From assembly GCA_029259535.1 (NCBI GenBank), contig JAPHEF010000003.1, positions 19,294 to 83,293 of the forward strand: 64,000 nucleotides of DNA, read 5' to 3'. This document shows, piece after piece, positions 15,783 through 24,284 of this stretch; positions within the stretch are counted from its first letter, which is position 1, and every line of letters starts with the position of its first letter. Both the position numbers and the translations under genes were made by a program. The notes below the pieces were generated by a model that saw nothing but the letters and a program-made list of their open reading frames with translations, made no database searches and was not told the origin of the DNA. The DNA is from Alkanophaga liquidiphilum. Its GTDB lineage: Archaea > Halobacteriota > Syntropharchaeia > Alkanophagales > B39-G2.

Positions 15783-18467
15783 ATGGAACTGTCGCCGCTG
15801 ATGCGCCAATACTACCGAATTAAAGCCAAATACGACGACGCTATCCTGTTTTTTCGAGTTGGTGACTTTTACGAGACTTTCGACGAGGATGCCAAGATTG
15901 CGTCAAGAGAGCTAGGGATTGCGCTCACGTCCACAAGCAGGGGCAAGGGTCGTAGAATTCCGATGGCGGGCGTTCCATGCCATGCGGCAGCGCCTTACAT
16001 TAAAAAGCTAGTGGAGCGTGGCTACAAAGTGGCAATCTGCGAGCAACTCGAAGAGCCTAAAGGTAAAGATGTTGTAAAGCGGGACGTTGTCCGGGTAGTC
16101 ACGCCGGGAACCGTTTTTGAAGAAACGCTCCTCGACGAACGCAGCTCTAACTACTTAATGAGCGTAAATTTCAGCGGCGGCAAGAAAGGAGTGAAGACGG
16201 GCGTCGCCCTCGTGGAAGTTTCCACGGGCGAGTTTCTGGTTACGGAGTTTGAGGACGACGAGGGGCACACGCAATTGCTCAACGAGCTTGCGAGGCTGCG
16301 TCCCGCAGAAATTTTGCTGCCGGCGTCGCTTTTTCCTGACGAGGAGCAGGAAGGCGATGAGCATGAGGCGGCGGCTTGTGAGAGCCTTGTGAAGAAGCTT
16401 GAACGGCTGAAAAACGAGCTTGGCATCGGCGGCATGACGGGCTACGACGACTACTATTTTGACGTCAAGACTGCCTACACCATACTCATAAACCACTTCA
16501 AAGTTATCTCCCTGGACGGATTCGGCTGCTCTGAGATGCATGCGGCAGTTGGCGCAGCAGGCGCCGCCATTTCATATTTGCGAGATACTCAGAAAAGCGC
16601 CCTGACGCACATCAGCACGCTCCGTACATTTTCAGTCTCGGACTTCATGGTTCTGGATGCTACGACGCTTCGTAACCTTGAAATCTTCAAGAACATCAAA
16701 GACGGCTCGCTGCGAGGCACACTTCTCGGCGTCATCGACAAGACGCTGACGCCCATGGGCGCTCGCCTCCTTAAAAAGTGGCTGAGATTCCCACTGCTCG
16801 ACGTTGCTGAGATAAACCGTAGGCTCGACGCCGTCGAAGAGCTCTACAACGATGCCTTGCTGCGGGCGGAGCTTCGTGATATTCTAAGCGAGATTCACGA
16901 CGTTGAGAGAATTATAGGCAGGGTTTCTTACGGGAGTGCAAACGCTCGTGACTTGGTGGCGCTGAAGAGGTCCTTGAGGGAGCTTGACAAGCTAAAGGAG
17001 CTTTTGAGCGGCGTGCGTGCTGGGAAGTTACGGGCGTTGTGGGCGGCGCTTGGGAATTTCTCTGAGCTCGTCGAGCTGATTGAGCGGAGCATCGTGGAGA
17101 GCCCGCCGCCAACGGTGAAGGAGGGAGGGATTATAAAAAAGGGTTTCAACGAGGAGCTTGATGAGTTGCGGCGGCTGAAGCAGGAAGGGCGTCGTTGGTT
17201 GCTAAACTTTGAGGAGCGTGAGCGGCGGCGCACCGGCATAAAGTCGCTCAAGGTCGGCTACAACAAGATTTTCGGCTACTACATCGAGGTGCCGCGCTCG
17301 CAGCTTCGGAAGGTGCCACCGAACTACGTGCGGAAGCAGACGCTAGCGAATGCAGAACGCTTCGTCACTGAGGAGCTTAAGGATTACGAGGCGAAGGTGC
17401 TGGGCGCCGAGGAGCGGATAAAGGAGCTGGAGTATGCGATTTTTGAGGAGGTGAGGGCGGAGGTTGCGAGGCGAGCGAAGGAAATTCAGAGCGTTTCGGC
17501 GGCGGTTGCGGAGCTTGACGTGCTGCTTTCCTTTGCGGAAGCTGCTGCCGAGAATGGATACGTCCGCCCGGAGGTGAACGACGGCTACGACATCGTAATC
17601 AAGGACGGACGGCACCCGGTCGTCGAGCTTGAGCTGCGGGAGCGTGGCGAGAACTTCGTGCCGAACGACGTGCATCTGAGCAAGGAGAACCGCCTGATGA
17701 TAATCACGGGACCGAACATGAGCGGGAAGTCCACGTTCATGCGGCAAGTGGCTTTAATCACGCTGATGGCGCAGTTAGGCTCCTTTGTGCCGGCGAGCCG
17801 TGCGAGGGTCGGCGTCGTTGACCGCATATTCACGAGGGTCGGCGCCTACGACGACCTCGCAATGGGACAGAGCTCGTTCATGGTGGAGATGAACGAGACC
17901 GCTAATATCCTGAACAACGCCACCGAACGGAGTCTTATAATTCTTGATGAGATAGGGCGGGGCACGAGCACACTCGACGGCGTAAGCATCGCTTGGGCGG
18001 TTGCCGAGTACATACACGAGCGCATAAGAGCAAAAACAATGTTTGCGACGCACTTCTACGAGCTTACCGCCCTCGAAGACCTCTACGAGAACATAAAGTG
18101 TTATAATGTGTCCGTCCGAGAAGAAGGCGGCGAAATTTTCTTCGTCCGCAAGGTCGTGCGTGGTAAGGGCTCGAAGAGCTACGGGATTCAAGTGGCAAAG
18201 CTCGCAGGCATCCCGCCCACGATCATAGAGCGGGCGAGAGTCGTGATGACAGAAATCGAGGAGGGCGAGCTGGCGGTGGGTGAAGGCGGGAGCGGAAATA
18301 GAGATGATGCTACCGAGAAAAAAGCAGCCGCAAGTGAAGGCAACGCAAGCAGCGACGAAAGTATTGAGGAAGTGATTGAGAAGCTTAGGGCTTTGGATTT
18401 GGAGAGGATGACGCCGATAGAGGCACTCAACAAGCTCTACGAGCTGAAGAAGTTGTTGGATGGCTAG
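15783..18467 (+). CDS. mutS: DNA mismatch repair protein MutS
   Basis: A protein of 894 residues, full MutS1 type. The mismatch-reading Phe-x-Glu is in 'GDFYETF' (residues 28-33). The Walker A motif 'GPNMSGKSTFMRQ' is near residue 643, Walker B is 'LIILDEIGRGTSTLDG', and the signature 'FATHFYELTAL' follows. Only some archaea carry MutS1, mostly halophiles and Methanomicrobia-like groups, probably by old transfer from bacteria. The ATG at 15783 is chosen over an upstream TTG (15774). A TATA-like TTTTTAATATTA at 15755-15767 would give an almost leaderless transcript. No mutL is visible in the window. Confidence 0.97.
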   Translation: MELSPLMRQYYRIKAKYDDAILFFRVGDFYETFDEDAKIASRELGIALTSTSRGKGRRIPMAGVPCHAAAPYIKKLVERGYKVAICEQLEEPKGKDVVKRDVVRVVTPGTVFEETLLDERSSNYLMSVNFSGGKKGVKTGVALVEVSTGEFLVTEFEDDEGHTQLLNELARLRPAEILLPASLFPDEEQEGDEHEAAACESLVKKLERLKNELGIGGMTGYDDYYFDVKTAYTILINHFKVISLDGFGCSEMHAAVGAAGAAISYLRDTQKSALTHISTLRTFSVSDFMVLDATTLRNLEIFKNIKDGSLRGTLLGVIDKTLTPMGARLLKKWLRFPLLDVAEINRRLDAVEELYNDALLRAELRDILSEIHDVERIIGRVSYGSANARDLVALKRSLRELDKLKELLSGVRAGKLRALWAALGNFSELVELIERSIVESPPPTVKEGGIIKKGFNEELDELRRLKQEGRRWLLNFEERERRRTGIKSLKVGYNKIFGYYIEVPRSQLRKVPPNYVRKQTLANAERFVTEELKDYEAKVLGAEERIKELEYAIFEEVRAEVARRAKEIQSVSAAVAELDVLLSFAEAAAENGYVRPEVNDGYDIVIKDGRHPVVELELRERGENFVPNDVHLSKENRLMIITGPNMSGKSTFMRQVALITLMAQLGSFVPASRARVGVVDRIFTRVGAYDDLAMGQSSFMVEMNETANILNNATERSLIILDEIGRGTSTLDGVSIAWAVAEYIHERIRAKTMFATHFYELTALEDLYENIKCYNVSVREEGGEIFFVRKVVRGKGSKSYGIQVAKLAGIPPTIIERARVVMTEIEEGELAVGEGGSGNRDDATEKKAAASEGNASSDESIEEVIEKLRALDLERMTPIEALNKLYELKKLLDG

Positions 18468-18580
18468 CAGCGCAAGGAAGTTGAAAGCAGGAAGAGCGAC
18501 GGGCGAGCTGCGGCACCCCGCTCGGACTCGCCTCGATTGCCGAAAAGGCTTAGAGCGTTACCGGTTTAACTTACCGTAGA

Positions 18581-20254
18581 ATGGCTAGGTGCAAATTCAA
18601 ATTCGAAACGGAAACGTGGGAATGCCCGCTCGAAGCCCTTCCGGGGGAAGAATACTGCTACTGGCACAAGGAAGAGGATGGGAAAGAGCCTGACGATGCG
18701 AAGTTAGGCGAATTAAAGGAGAATGAGATTTTTGGGGCATTCTTAAGAAAAGCGAAGTTAAGTTTGAAAGAACTTCAAAGGACTTTCCTCCCGTATGCGA
18801 ATCTTGAAGGTGCCGACCTTTGGCATGCGAATCTTGAGGGTGCCGACCTTCGGGGTGCGAATCTTCAACGAGCTAATCTTTGGGGTGCAAACCTTCAGAG
18901 CGCTAACTTCCGTGGTGCGAATCTTGAGGGTGCTGACCTTTTGGCTGCAAATCTTGAGGGTGCTGACCTTTGGCGTGCGAATCTCAAGGGTGCCAACCTT
19001 TTGGCTGTGAATCTTCAACGAGCTAATCTTTGGGGTGCAAACCTTCAGAGCGCTAACCTCCGTGGTGCGAATCTTGAGGGTGTTGACTTTTGGGGTGCGA
19101 ACCTTCAGAGCGCTAGCCTCTGGGGTGCGAATCTTCAACGAGCTAACCTTCAAGACGTAAACCTCAAGGGTGCCGACCTTTTGATTGTGAATCTTCAACG
19201 AGCTAATCTTCAGGATACAAATCTCCGAGGAGCTAATCTTTCATTTGCAAATCTTCAAGGAGCTGACCCTCGGCATGCGAATCTTGAGGGTGCAAATTTA
19301 ATCGGTGTGAGGGTGGATGCGGAAACCCGCTTGGATTGGGCAAATCTGACGTGCGCAAATCTTTATCACTCTTACCTTGACGAGACGAAGACGCTCAGAA
19401 ATGCGAAATTTGAGGGTGAGAAAGAGATTAATGAAATTGTTGCGGATTTCCTTAAAAAAGGGAATAAAGATGTGGTAGTTCTTGATGTGTGGAAGATTAA
19501 AGAGGATAATTCCGAAGTTGCGGCAAGGCTTCTTGAAGAGGGGTTGGTCAGGTATGTTTGGGAAAAACCAATAGTCTTTTTTAACGAGAAGAGGCGGAGG
19601 GTTGTTGAAAACCCGGAAAATGCAGAAAGCAAATTTTTTCAAAGACTTCGGAAGAGGAGGAATTCTGAGGAAGAGGAGAATTATGTTGAAATAAGCGAAC
19701 TTAACGATTTAATAGAGAGNNNNNNNNNNNNNNNNNNNNNNNNNNNNNNNNNNNNNNNNNNNNNNNNNNNNNNNNNNNNNNNNNNNNNNNNNNNNNNNNN
19801 NNNNNNNNNNNNNNNNNNNNNNNNNNNNNNNNNNNNNNNNNNNNNNNNNNNNNNNNNNNNNNNNNNNNNNNNNNNNNNNNNNNNNNNNNNNNNNNNNNNN
19901 NNNNNNNNNNNNNNNNNNNNNNNNNNNNNNNNNNNNNNNNNNNNNNNNNNNNNNNNNNNNNNNNNNNNNNNNNNNNNNNNNNNNNNNNNNNNNNNNNNNN
20001 NNNNNNNNNNNNNNNNNNNNNNNNNGCTTACAAATGGAATAGTCAAGAATGTGAACGGGAAAATGGTCGCTCCAGACTTTTTTGATTACTTTTACCACAG
20101 TGTAATCACATTCACGAGCTTGGGATACTCAAATATTCAGCCGAATCTTGCGATGGGGCACTTTCCGCAGATCCTAGCCGCTGCTGAATCCATTTTAGGA
20201 GCATTGATGATAGCTTTGCTCATATTCACAATTACTTACCGCGTTTCTCGCTAA
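18581..20254 (+). CDS. Pentapeptide-repeat protein fused to a C-terminal ion-channel pore (interrupted by an assembly gap)
   Basis: The N-terminus has a small Cys/His motif ('CKFKF', 'WECPL', 'YCYWH', residues 4-29), probably zinc-binding. From about residue 70 to 245 there is a long run of A(N/D)LxG pentapeptide repeats, which fold as a square right-handed helix. An alpha/beta segment follows, then the 306-base run of N. After the gap the frame is still open and encodes a pore helix and filter-like 'TFTSLGYSNIQP' plus a final transmembrane helix ('ILGALMIALLIFTITY'). The filter resembles, but does not match, the potassium motif TVGYGD. The unknown stretch should hold the first transmembrane helix. 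The two ends might be misjoined, though the frame agrees. Confidence 0.75.
   Translation: MARCKFKFETETWECPLEALPGEEYCYWHKEEDGKEPDDAKLGELKENEIFGAFLRKAKLSLKELQRTFLPYANLEGADLWHANLEGADLRGANLQRANLWGANLQSANFRGANLEGADLLAANLEGADLWRANLKGANLLAVNLQRANLWGANLQSANLRGANLEGVDFWGANLQSASLWGANLQRANLQDVNLKGADLLIVNLQRANLQDTNLRGANLSFANLQGADPRHANLEGANLIGVRVDAETRLDWANLTCANLYHSYLDETKTLRNAKFEGEKEINEIVADFLKKGNKDVVVLDVWKIKEDNSEVAARLLEEGLVRYVWEKPIVFFNEKRRRVVENPENAESKFFQRLRKRRNSEEEENYVEISELNDLIEXXXXXXXXXXXXXXXXXXXXXXXXXXXXXXXXXXXXXXXXXXXXXXXXXXXXXXXXXXXXXXXXXXXXXXXXXXXXXXXXXXXXXXXXXXXXXXXXXXXXXXXLTNGIVKNVNGKMVAPDFFDYFYHSVITFTSLGYSNIQPNLAMGHFPQILAAAESILGALMIALLIFTITYRVSR
18861..19080 (+). repeat. 150-base internal duplication within the pentapeptide-repeat region
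   Basis: Bases 18861-18930 and 19011-19080 are identical except for one position, with an offset of exactly 150 bases (ten pentapeptides). This shows recent expansion of the repeat by a unit duplication rather than only ancient repeat divergence. Confidence 0.85.
19720..20025. other. Run of 306 unknown bases (scaffold gap)
   Basis: All bases are N. The gap falls inside the channel gene, after a low-complexity acidic stretch. It implies a draft scaffold; its true length is not known from the sequence. Confidence 1.
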
Positions 20255-20412
20255 GACTTCAGCGACGGGAAGCGACCGCACCGCCATGCTTTCGAGCCTG
20301 TTAATAAAAAGAGGTTCAGCCCGAATCCCTTACAGCCCCATGACCCCTCGAAATGGAGCCATTTCAAAAACTTCGGAAGAATAGCTCGGAAAGGGCGCTT
20401 CTTCACTTGCCT

Positions 20413-20949
20413 TCACGAGCTGCGGCGGGAGCAGAACCGCTTTAAGAAAAGTTTTTGCTCTCCGACCTCGACGGCTTGCGGCAAGTAGTGGCGGCGGACC
20501 CAGCGCAACGCATCTTCTGCATTCAGCCCTAAAATCCGACAAGCCAGCAGCGCTAAAAATAGACCAGTGCGTCCGACGCCGGCGCCGCAGTGCACCGCAA
20601 CGTTAAGCCCCTGACGCAACGCCGCTTCCACCACCGCCAAGGCGTATTCAACATCCTCGTCCTCAGGGACGCTGAAGTCCGGCGTCGGCACGTGAATCAC
20701 GCCGAAGCCCTCTCGCGTGTAGAGTTCTATCAAGTCTCGCCCACTCTTTTGCAGACACTCTTCATGTTCTGCGAGCACAACGACGAGCTCGATGCCTGCC
20801 TTGCGAAACTCTTTGAGCAGCCAGCCTTCCGGGTCATAGCGTGAAAATGGCATAGGACTTCCGAAAATACGTCCCGGAATCCCAAGTGGAACCTCCTTCA
20901 TCATCGCAAATGCGACGCTTCTCCTCCGCATCGCCTCCTGTTCCACCAT
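20413..20949 (-). CDS. Dual-specificity/tyrosine protein phosphatase
   Basis: A protein of 178 residues with the cysteine-phosphatase signature 'HCGAGVGRTG' (Cys121, Arg127) and a likely general-acid aspartate at 'PTPDFSVP' (Asp91). Archaeal enzymes of this fold dephosphorylate proteins or phosphorylated small molecules. The ATG lies one base after the sufB stop, so it is in the suf operon, which is an unexpected partner. An internal ATG at residue 7 is an alternative start. Confidence 0.88.
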   Translation of the reverse strand: MVEQEAMRRRSVAFAMMKEVPLGIPGRIFGSPMPFSRYDPEGWLLKEFRKAGIELVVVLAEHEECLQKSGRDLIELYTREGFGVIHVPTPDFSVPEDEDVEYALAVVEAALRQGLNVAVHCGAGVGRTGLFLALLACRILGLNAEDALRWVRRHYLPQAVEVGEQKLFLKRFCSRRSS

Positions 20950-20950
20950 G

Positions 20951-22162
20951 TTACAACGCCTGCTCGGCGACGAGCTGAATCATGCGTTTCGTGGCGTCAG
21001 CGAGTTGCGACGGCAACCCTTTTATGTCAAGGCTCAGGAAACCTTTGATAATGAGCGAAGTCGCCTCCTCCTCGCTGAGCCCCCTTGCCATCAGGTATCG
21101 AATTTCCTCCTCCGCGATTTTCCCGACCGCTGCCTCGTGTGAGAGTTCGACGTCGTGCGCTCTTGCGTTCAGCTCCGGAATCGAGGCTATGGAGGCGGCG
21201 TCGGAGAGGAGCAGGCCACGGCACTCTAAATGCCCTTTCACGCCGTGCGCCTCGCCCCGTAGGTCGCCTCTTGCGACAATCGAAGCCTTATCGGTGGCAG
21301 CAGCCCTCGAAATAATTTCAGCTTTTGCCCCCTTAGCGGCGAGCACCGCCCTCGAGCCGACGTCCATTTTTGAATCGCCTTTGGCGTAGAGTATGGATTG
21401 GAAGGTGGCGGAGGCGTCTTTGCCGACGCAGTGAGCCGTAGGATACGTTTGAAGGTTTTTGACAGGGCTCATGCAAATGTAATTGCTGATGAATGTGCCG
21501 TTTTCCTCGATGACAATGCCGGTGCGGGGGCGGACTTCGACGCTGCTCGTCCAGTTATGAACCATGGTGAAAGTAATTTTTGCGTTTTTCTTGACGTAAA
21601 ACTCGGAGACGCCGACGTGGAGGGCGTCAGCGGCGTGCGCCGCAACGCAGCCCGTAATGATGTGGAGTTCAGAGTCCTCTTCGGCGATTATGATGTTATG
21701 GACGTTCTGTGCGACGGCTTTGGTGATGAGGAGGCAGGATTGCACCGGCATGATAATTTTTGCACGAGGCTTTGCCCGTATGAAATAACCGTGCGTCTGC
21801 TCGACCTCGGCAAGCGCCGTGAACTTGTCCAAATCCACAGGAACGGCGCGCCACCAATAGTCCTTGAGCCACTCGTATTTTTCGAGAGCTTCGACACTAC
21901 TCATGACCTCAAGCCCCTCCTGCGCCGCTTGCGCAGCAACGACGGCGTGGTCGCACTGTATAAACGTCCCAGAACGCTCTTTCGCTTCGGGATCGACGCC
22001 AACGCTCAGCAACGCATTATGATAAACAGCAGCGTCAAACTCCGGTGGCACCTCCTTCATTTTCCGGAGTCGCTCCACGTATTCAGAAACGTCAACGTCG
22101 CCGCCAAGGGTCGGTGGCTTGTTTAATGCTTTTCTCGCCCGCTTTTTCAGCTCCTCGCTCAT
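20951..22162 (-). CDS. sufB: SufB/SufD Fe-S cluster scaffold protein
   Basis: A protein of 403 residues of the SufB/SufD beta-helix family. With SufC it forms the minimal archaeal SufBC scaffold that builds Fe-S clusters. A conserved cysteine in 'HLECRGLLLSD' and 'LSHEAAVGKIAEEEIRYL' correspond to the SufB cluster-assembly region. It is shorter at the N-terminus than bacterial SufB, as is usual in archaea. It follows sufC by nine bases. No sufS or sufE is nearby. Confidence 0.94.
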   Translation of the reverse strand: MSEELKKRARKALNKPPTLGGDVDVSEYVERLRKMKEVPPEFDAAVYHNALLSVGVDPEAKERSGTFIQCDHAVVAAQAAQEGLEVMSSVEALEKYEWLKDYWWRAVPVDLDKFTALAEVEQTHGYFIRAKPRAKIIMPVQSCLLITKAVAQNVHNIIIAEEDSELHIITGCVAAHAADALHVGVSEFYVKKNAKITFTMVHNWTSSVEVRPRTGIVIEENGTFISNYICMSPVKNLQTYPTAHCVGKDASATFQSILYAKGDSKMDVGSRAVLAAKGAKAEIISRAAATDKASIVARGDLRGEAHGVKGHLECRGLLLSDAASIASIPELNARAHDVELSHEAAVGKIAEEEIRYLMARGLSEEEATSLIIKGFLSLDIKGLPSQLADATKRMIQLVAEQAL

Positions 22163-22171
22163 ACGACCACC

Positions 22172-22912
22172 TCAGTCACGACAATGCTCGATGCACGCCT
22201 CATAGCCCTCGGACATTATATGTTTAAAGATCTCGTCGGGCGTCCCCGAACACGCAATCGTGCCGTCGAGCATGACGTGCGCCCGATCTGTCCGCACGTA
22301 GTTCAGAATGAAGCCGGAGTGCGTGATGACGAGCGCTGCCCGCCGCCGCTCGCTTGGGCGTTTTCCCCTCTCGAGGAACTCGTTCAGGACTTTCCCGATA
22401 AGCTCGACGTTCTCGACATCGACGCCGCTGTCCGGCTCGTCGAGGAGCACAAGCTCTGGGTTCTGCACGACGACTTGAAGGAGCTCTGAGCGTTTCACCT
22501 CGCCGCCTGAGAACCCCAAATTAACGTCCCGCCTCATAAATTCTGAAAGCTTAAGCAGTTCCACGAGCTTGGTAGCCTCGCCTTCGGGAATGCCGCCCTG
22601 TTCTCTACAAATGTTCACTACATCAGAAAGCCTCACGCCTCTGATTGCGGGAGGGCGTTGGAAGAGGACGCCGATGCCCCGCCGCACCCGCTCGTGCGTC
22701 GGCAGCTCCGTGATGTCCTCGCCCTTGAAGAGGATGCGCCCGCTCTTCACCACGAACTCCGGAAAGCCGAGAATCGTAAGTAATAACGTAGTCTTCCCAG
22801 AGCCATTGGGTCCAAAGAGCACATGCACCTCGCCGGCGCCGATATGCAAATTCAAGCTCCTCAAAATGGTCTTCTCCCCGACTTCAACCGTTAAATCCTT
22901 TATTTCAAGCAT
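22172..22912 (-). CDS. sufC: Fe-S cluster assembly ATPase SufC
   Basis: A protein of 246 residues. ABC ATPase with Walker A 'GPNGSGKTT' (residues 34-42), the SufC-type signature 'GFSGGEVKRSELLQ', Walker B 'LVLLDEPDSGVD', and the switch histidine in 'LVITHSGFIL'. It powers the SufBC scaffold. It is the first gene of sufC-sufB-phosphatase. There is no ribosome site before the ATG, and a TATA-like element about 25 bases upstream suggests a leaderless transcript. Confidence 0.96.
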   Translation of the reverse strand: MLEIKDLTVEVGEKTILRSLNLHIGAGEVHVLFGPNGSGKTTLLLTILGFPEFVVKSGRILFKGEDITELPTHERVRRGIGVLFQRPPAIRGVRLSDVVNICREQGGIPEGEATKLVELLKLSEFMRRDVNLGFSGGEVKRSELLQVVVQNPELVLLDEPDSGVDVENVELIGKVLNEFLERGKRPSERRRAALVITHSGFILNYVRTDRAHVMLDGTIACSGTPDEIFKHIMSEGYEACIEHCRD

Positions 22913-22922
22913 GTATTTCCAT

Positions 22923-22969
22923 TGGTAGCCTTTTTATTTAACTCGTGGCATTTCTCTCAGAGGCTACCA
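22923..22969 (-). promoter_or_regulatory. suf promoter flanked by a 9-bp inverted repeat
   Basis: TGGTAGCCT (22923-22931) and AGGCTACCA (22961-22969) are perfect inverted arms 29 bases apart. Between them, on the minus strand, lies the TATA-like TAAATAAAAA (22931-22940). The proximal arm sits 11-19 bases before the sufC ATG. A dimeric or looping regulator of Fe-S biogenesis is a plausible reader; none is encoded next door. Confidence 0.5.
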
Positions 22970-23017
22970 CCGTAACGTAGCACATCTTCAATCGCTCTAA
23001 AGCACGTCCTCGAGGAG

Positions 23018-23031
23018 AAATATTTAAAACC
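23018..23031 (+). promoter_or_regulatory. TATA box of the potassium-channel gene
   Basis: AAATATTTAAAACC is centred 26 bases before the ATG at 23051, which predicts a leaderless or near-leaderless transcript, although AGGAGAG also precedes the ATG. Confidence 0.6.
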
Positions 23032-23050
23032 ACGTCCAAAAGTAGGAGAG

Positions 23051-24019
23051 ATGAAGTGGCGGGTGCTGCGCGTCCTTCTGATGCTCATCGTAATCTTCCT
23101 CTTCGGAACGTTTTCGTTTTCAAAAACCGAAAGCATATCGTTTTTCGATGCCGCATACTGGACGGTCATCACTTGCACGACGGTCGGCTACGGCGACATC
23201 ACGCCGCAAACGCCGCTCGGAAAGCTGGTTTCCATAATCTTAGTGACGTGCGGGCTTGGAATTTACGGGTATGCCGCCGCAAGCCTAGGCGGACTTTTGA
23301 TTGAGGGGAGGGTGAAAAGCACTTTGGAAGATGTTTTTGGCTTGAAGAAGTATGAAAAAAGGAGGCACGTCGTAATCATCGGCTGGAATCCGATTGCGGA
23401 AGAAGCTGCGAACGAACTGACTGCGAACGGATATGACGTTGTTGTGGTGGACGAGAGCGGCGAGCACGTCCATGAGATAAGGGAGCGGGGCGCCGTCGCC
23501 GTCAAGGGCGATGCTCTCAGGGAGACGACGCTCCGCAACGCAAATGCGCAGGACGCCGCGCATGTCCTCATAGCCTTAAACGACGATTCGAGGACGATAA
23601 TGGCGGTTCTCCTCTGCAAGAGGCTGACGAGTGCGAGAGTCGTAGCCTGTGTAAACAACAGGGACCACATAGAGCTCGCGAAGCATGCCGGCGCCGATGA
23701 AGTTATATCCGCTGCAACCTTCGGCGGGAGGCTTCTTGCAAGTGCCGCCTTTGAGCCTTCCGTCGCAAAGTTTCTGAATGACGTTTCCACAGCAGCCTTC
23801 GGCTACGACGTTGCGGAGCTGTCTGCAGCGGATGCCGTCATCGGAAAGACGCTTGCTGCGTTTAAGGAGGCGACGGGCGCTCTAGTTCTGGCAATTCGGA
23901 GAGGTGATAAGCTGCTTATGAACCCGCCGTTGGACACAAAAATCGAAAAAGGCGACATCCTTGTGGTTCTGGGGAGCAGAGAAGAGCTGGAGAGGGCTAG
24001 AACTTGGCAGCCGCCGTGA
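23051..24019 (+). CDS. Two-TM potassium channel with RCK (TrkA) domains
   Basis: A protein of 322 residues. A first membrane helix (about 7-23), pore helix and filter 'TTVGYGDITP' (residues 44-53), and a second membrane helix ('LVSIILVTCGLGIYGYAAA') make a K+ channel subunit. The cytoplasmic part is a TrkA-N/RCK nucleotide-binding domain ('VVIIGWNPIAEEAANEL' stands where GxGxxG is usual), then a TrkA-C domain ending 'GDILVVLGSREELERA'. The arrangement matches MthK-like calcium- or ligand-gated channels. It is a single gene with its own promoter. Confidence 0.93.
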   Translation: MKWRVLRVLLMLIVIFLFGTFSFSKTESISFFDAAYWTVITCTTVGYGDITPQTPLGKLVSIILVTCGLGIYGYAAASLGGLLIEGRVKSTLEDVFGLKKYEKRRHVVIIGWNPIAEEAANELTANGYDVVVVDESGEHVHEIRERGAVAVKGDALRETTLRNANAQDAAHVLIALNDDSRTIMAVLLCKRLTSARVVACVNNRDHIELAKHAGADEVISAATFGGRLLASAAFEPSVAKFLNDVSTAAFGYDVAELSAADAVIGKTLAAFKEATGALVLAIRRGDKLLMNPPLDTKIEKGDILVVLGSREELERARTWQPP

Positions 24020-24033
24020 ACGGCGCAGCAGCA

Positions 24034-24049
24034 TTAAATATAAATAAAT
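24034..24049 (+). promoter_or_regulatory. TATA-like promoter of the defence operon
   Basis: TTAAATATAAATAAAT marks the sharp change from GC-rich to AT-rich DNA. Transcription would begin near 24067-24074. An 11-codon ORF (24068-24103) and then a 54-codon ORF (24120) follow before hsdM. Confidence 0.5.
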
Positions 24050-24119
24050 CTTAGAGCCTTTACCTAAATGGCTTACGCAACGCTACTCCTCGCTTTGGGG
24101 TAGGTTTAAGGTTTAAATC

Positions 24120-24284
24120 ATGAACAAGCTACTAAAATTTCGGATGACGAAAGAATGGTTAGCGTTATTATCTGAGATGAGAAAGGCCGGTTGGTTGGAA
24201 ATGAGAGATCTAGAGGATACTGGAAGAAAGCTTCATAAATTAAAAGCTATCGTCAAAGAAATAGCAAAAGGTGTAGAAAAATGA
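24120..24284 (+). CDS. 54-aa unknown protein translationally coupled to hsdM
   Basis: It starts with 'MNKLLKFRMTKEWLALLSEM' and ends with 'VKEIAKGVEK'. It is charged and helical in character, and I do not recognise it. Its stop overlaps the hsdM start (ATGA), the same coupling seen through the rest of the operon. The base composition matches the island. It could be a small regulator of the restriction system, an antirestriction-like factor, or the remnant of a longer gene. Confidence 0.5.
   Translation: MNKLLKFRMTKEWLALLSEMRKAGWLEMRDLEDTGRKLHKLKAIVKEIAKGVEK

Noticed and set aside
18758..19198. Long minus-strand frame opposite the pentapeptide repeats
   Set aside because: It is the periodic shadow of the repeat on the other strand.
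18861..19300. Possible CRISPR-like regular repeat
   Set aside because: The periodicity is 15 bases in frame and encodes pentapeptides; there are no unique spacers. No CRISPR array or cas gene was seen anywhere in the window.
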